Positions 5,565 to 6,239 of a stretch of 6,239 nucleotides of DNA are shown one piece after another. The translations under genes were made by a program, and so were the position numbers. Each line of letters opens with the position of its first letter. The first letter of the stretch is position 1. The stretch is from positions 1-6,239 of the forward strand of contig UQKU01000050.1 in assembly GCA_900541675.1 (NCBI GenBank), read 5' to 3'. Source of the DNA: an uncultured Collinsella sp. Its GTDB lineage: Bacteria > Actinomycetota > Coriobacteriia > Coriobacteriales > Coriobacteriaceae. Under the pieces are notes generated by a model. It saw nothing but the letters and a program-made list of their open reading frames with translations, searched no databases and was not told where the DNA came from.

Positions 5565-5589
5565 TAGCTTGCATGTTCATGCATTGAAA
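5553..5589 (-). promoter_or_regulatory. Probable arg operon promoter
   Basis: On the minus strand two overlapping solutions exist. One is TTTCAA (5589-5584), a 17-bp spacer and TATTTA (5566-5561). The other uses the stronger -10 TATAAA (5558-5553) with a poor -35 near 5581-5576. Either gives an argC leader of roughly 80-95 nt. Both are covered by the ARG-box pair, so bound ArgR would block RNA polymerase. Confidence 0.45.
5568..5585. promoter_or_regulatory. Putative ArgR operator (ARG box), perfect copy
   Basis: TGCAT (5570-5574), GTTC, ATGCA (5579-5583) is a perfect 5-4-5 palindrome. The E. coli ARG box has the same 5-4-5 layout with TGAAT/ATTCA arms; from memory, actinobacterial arginine operators can carry TGCAT-like arms. 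Its place upstream of argC, with a second box 21 bp away, makes ArgR binding likely. ArgR itself is not encoded here. Confidence 0.65.
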
Positions 5590-5620
5590 CATTCCCGACA
5601 CATTCACTTGAAGGAATTGA

Positions 5621-5682
5621 CAAATAGAGCGGGCCCCGTATTGACCGGCACTCCTTACGGCGCCGGGCAACACGGGACCCGC
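5621..5682 (-). terminator. Terminator of the FMN-binding protein gene
   Basis: GCGGGCCCCGTATTG (5629-5643) pairs with CAACACGGGACCCGC (5668-5682), a 15-bp stem with two wobbles in the transcript. An inner stem CCGGC (5645-5649) with GCCGG (5662-5666) extends it. On the minus strand it is followed by TCTATTTGTC, a weak T run. It lies 37 nt past the stop codon of the gene at 5720 and ahead of the arg promoter, insulating the two units. Confidence 0.65.
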
Positions 5683-5719
5683 CCATGCGAAAACTAAGTT
5701 GTTAGGATGAGCCAGCTGG

Positions 5720-6130
5720 CTAGAGCTCGACCGGCACCCATTCGTCGTGATTGCAGATAAAAGCCTCGGGATCCTCAACGCTAAAGAAGACGAGCGCGGG
5801 GTCGTTAGGCCCCTCATAGTGCTCGCTCAAGCGCTCAAGATGTTTCCATCCGGCCTCGCGCATTTCGCTCGAAGCCCGGTCTTCCAGCCCTGCACGCCCG
5901 CGCAGGATCAACCAACCATGGCCCGGCCACCAACTCGTGGCCTCAAAGCGCTGGTTTTGCAGCAGCTCCTGCCACACATCTTTGGTGCGCGCTGTCACAA
6001 ACCACAGCTTGCCGTCCTGAATCTGCGCAAACGAGAACGGACGCACATGCGGCTGCCCGCCCACGCTCGTCGCCAGATACCACGCCGGCACCGACGTCAG
6101 ATACTCCAACACCGTATTCAATCCGTCCAT
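5720..6130 (-). CDS. Pyridoxamine 5'-phosphate oxidase-like FMN-binding protein
   Basis: A 136-residue single-domain protein with the strand pattern of the FMN-binding split barrel: YLATSVGGQPHVRPFSF (18-34), KLWFVTARTKDVWQELLQN (41-59), a strand at WLILRGRAGLED (73-84) and VFFSVEDPEAFICN (114-127). The sequence P-H-V-R-P-F and the T-A-R-T-K segment are where this family contacts the flavin phosphate. Such small proteins include flavin reductases, nitroreductase-like enzymes and heme or F420-binding relatives, so the substrate cannot be named and true pyridoxine synthesis is unlikely. No signal peptide or membrane segment is seen; it should be cytoplasmic. The ATG at 6130 has AGGAGG only 4 nt upstream. 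It has its own terminator and no visible link to arginine synthesis. Confidence 0.85.
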   Translation of the reverse strand: MDGLNTVLEYLTSVPAWYLATSVGGQPHVRPFSFAQIQDGKLWFVTARTKDVWQELLQNQRFEATSWWPGHGWLILRGRAGLEDRASSEMREAGWKHLERLSEHYEGPNDPALVFFSVEDPEAFICNHDEWVPVEL

Positions 6131-6239
6131 GTGTCCTCCTGACGCCTGACCAGTCTTTTTGGAAGGCTCTGTTAGACCAAATTTGACACGATCGGCTGTT
6201 CGTCGAACCGGAAAATAATCGGGCTATCCCCGCCCATCG
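6131..6239 (-). other. Upstream region of the FMN-binding protein gene
   Basis: Beyond the ribosome binding site I see no convincing promoter on the minus strand. A small perfect palindrome GTTCG-T-CGAAC occupies 6198-6208 and could be a regulator site. Near the right edge GGGC (6221-6224 region) and GCCC form a short hairpin which, on the minus strand, is followed by GATTATTTTCC. That may be the weak terminator of a gene further right. No coding sequence is evident. Confidence 0.3.

Noticed and set aside
5617..5622. Plus-strand TTGACA as a -35 element
   Set aside because: No -10 hexamer lies 16-18 bp downstream, and no plus-strand gene follows. The same applies to TTGACA at 6183-6188.

Overview
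The window carries the arginine biosynthesis cluster argC-argJ-argB-argD of a high-GC Gram-positive bacterium, all on the minus strand. It is flanked on the left by a plus-strand tRNA-Val(TAC) locus with a duplicated 3' end, and on the right by a small FMN-binding split-barrel protein gene, also on the minus strand. The GC-rich coding style, the Shine-Dalgarno sites of AAGGAG/AGGAGG type and the protein sequences suggest an actinobacterium of class Coriobacteriia. Collinsella is my best guess, from recognition of sequence style and not from a database match.

Layout from left to right. (1) 1-152: a perfect 38-bp palindrome (12-49), then a tRNA promoter. (2) 153-269: tRNA-Val with encoded CCA and an intrinsic terminator. 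(3) 271-455: a 125-bp hairpin-rich insert, followed by an exact second copy of the last 18 nt of the tRNA plus its terminator. The two 60-bp copies (211-270 and 396-455) form a perfect direct repeat. (4) 486-563: a large nested inverted repeat between the convergent tRNA locus and argD, probably the end of the arg transcript. (5) 575-5462: argD, argB, argJ and argC, transcribed right to left with gaps of 68, 80 and 135 nt. (6) 5463-5719: the arg control region, with a promoter overlapped by two TGCAT-N4-type palindromes exactly 21 bp apart (the geometry of tandem ArgR operators), and the terminator of the next gene. (7) 5720-6130: a pyridoxamine-5'-phosphate-oxidase-like protein. (8) 6131-6239: its upstream region.

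The four enzymes cover the acetylated part of arginine synthesis. ArgJ makes N-acetylglutamate by transferring acetyl from N-acetylornithine, ArgB phosphorylates it, ArgC reduces it to the semialdehyde and ArgD transaminates that to N-acetylornithine, which returns to ArgJ to release ornithine. No argA is needed in this cyclic scheme. ArgB has the N-terminal helix region typical of arginine-inhibited kinases, so the pathway appears to be controlled both by enzyme feedback and by ArgR at the argC promoter. argF, argG, argH and argR are not in the window.

The arg genes themselves look ordinary. The parts worth a second look are the tRNA-Val 3'-end duplication with its hairpin-rich insert, the isolated 38-bp palindrome, and the terminator-like structure inside the operon between argC and argJ. 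I see no complete new system, mobile-element gene, CRISPR array or defence gene.
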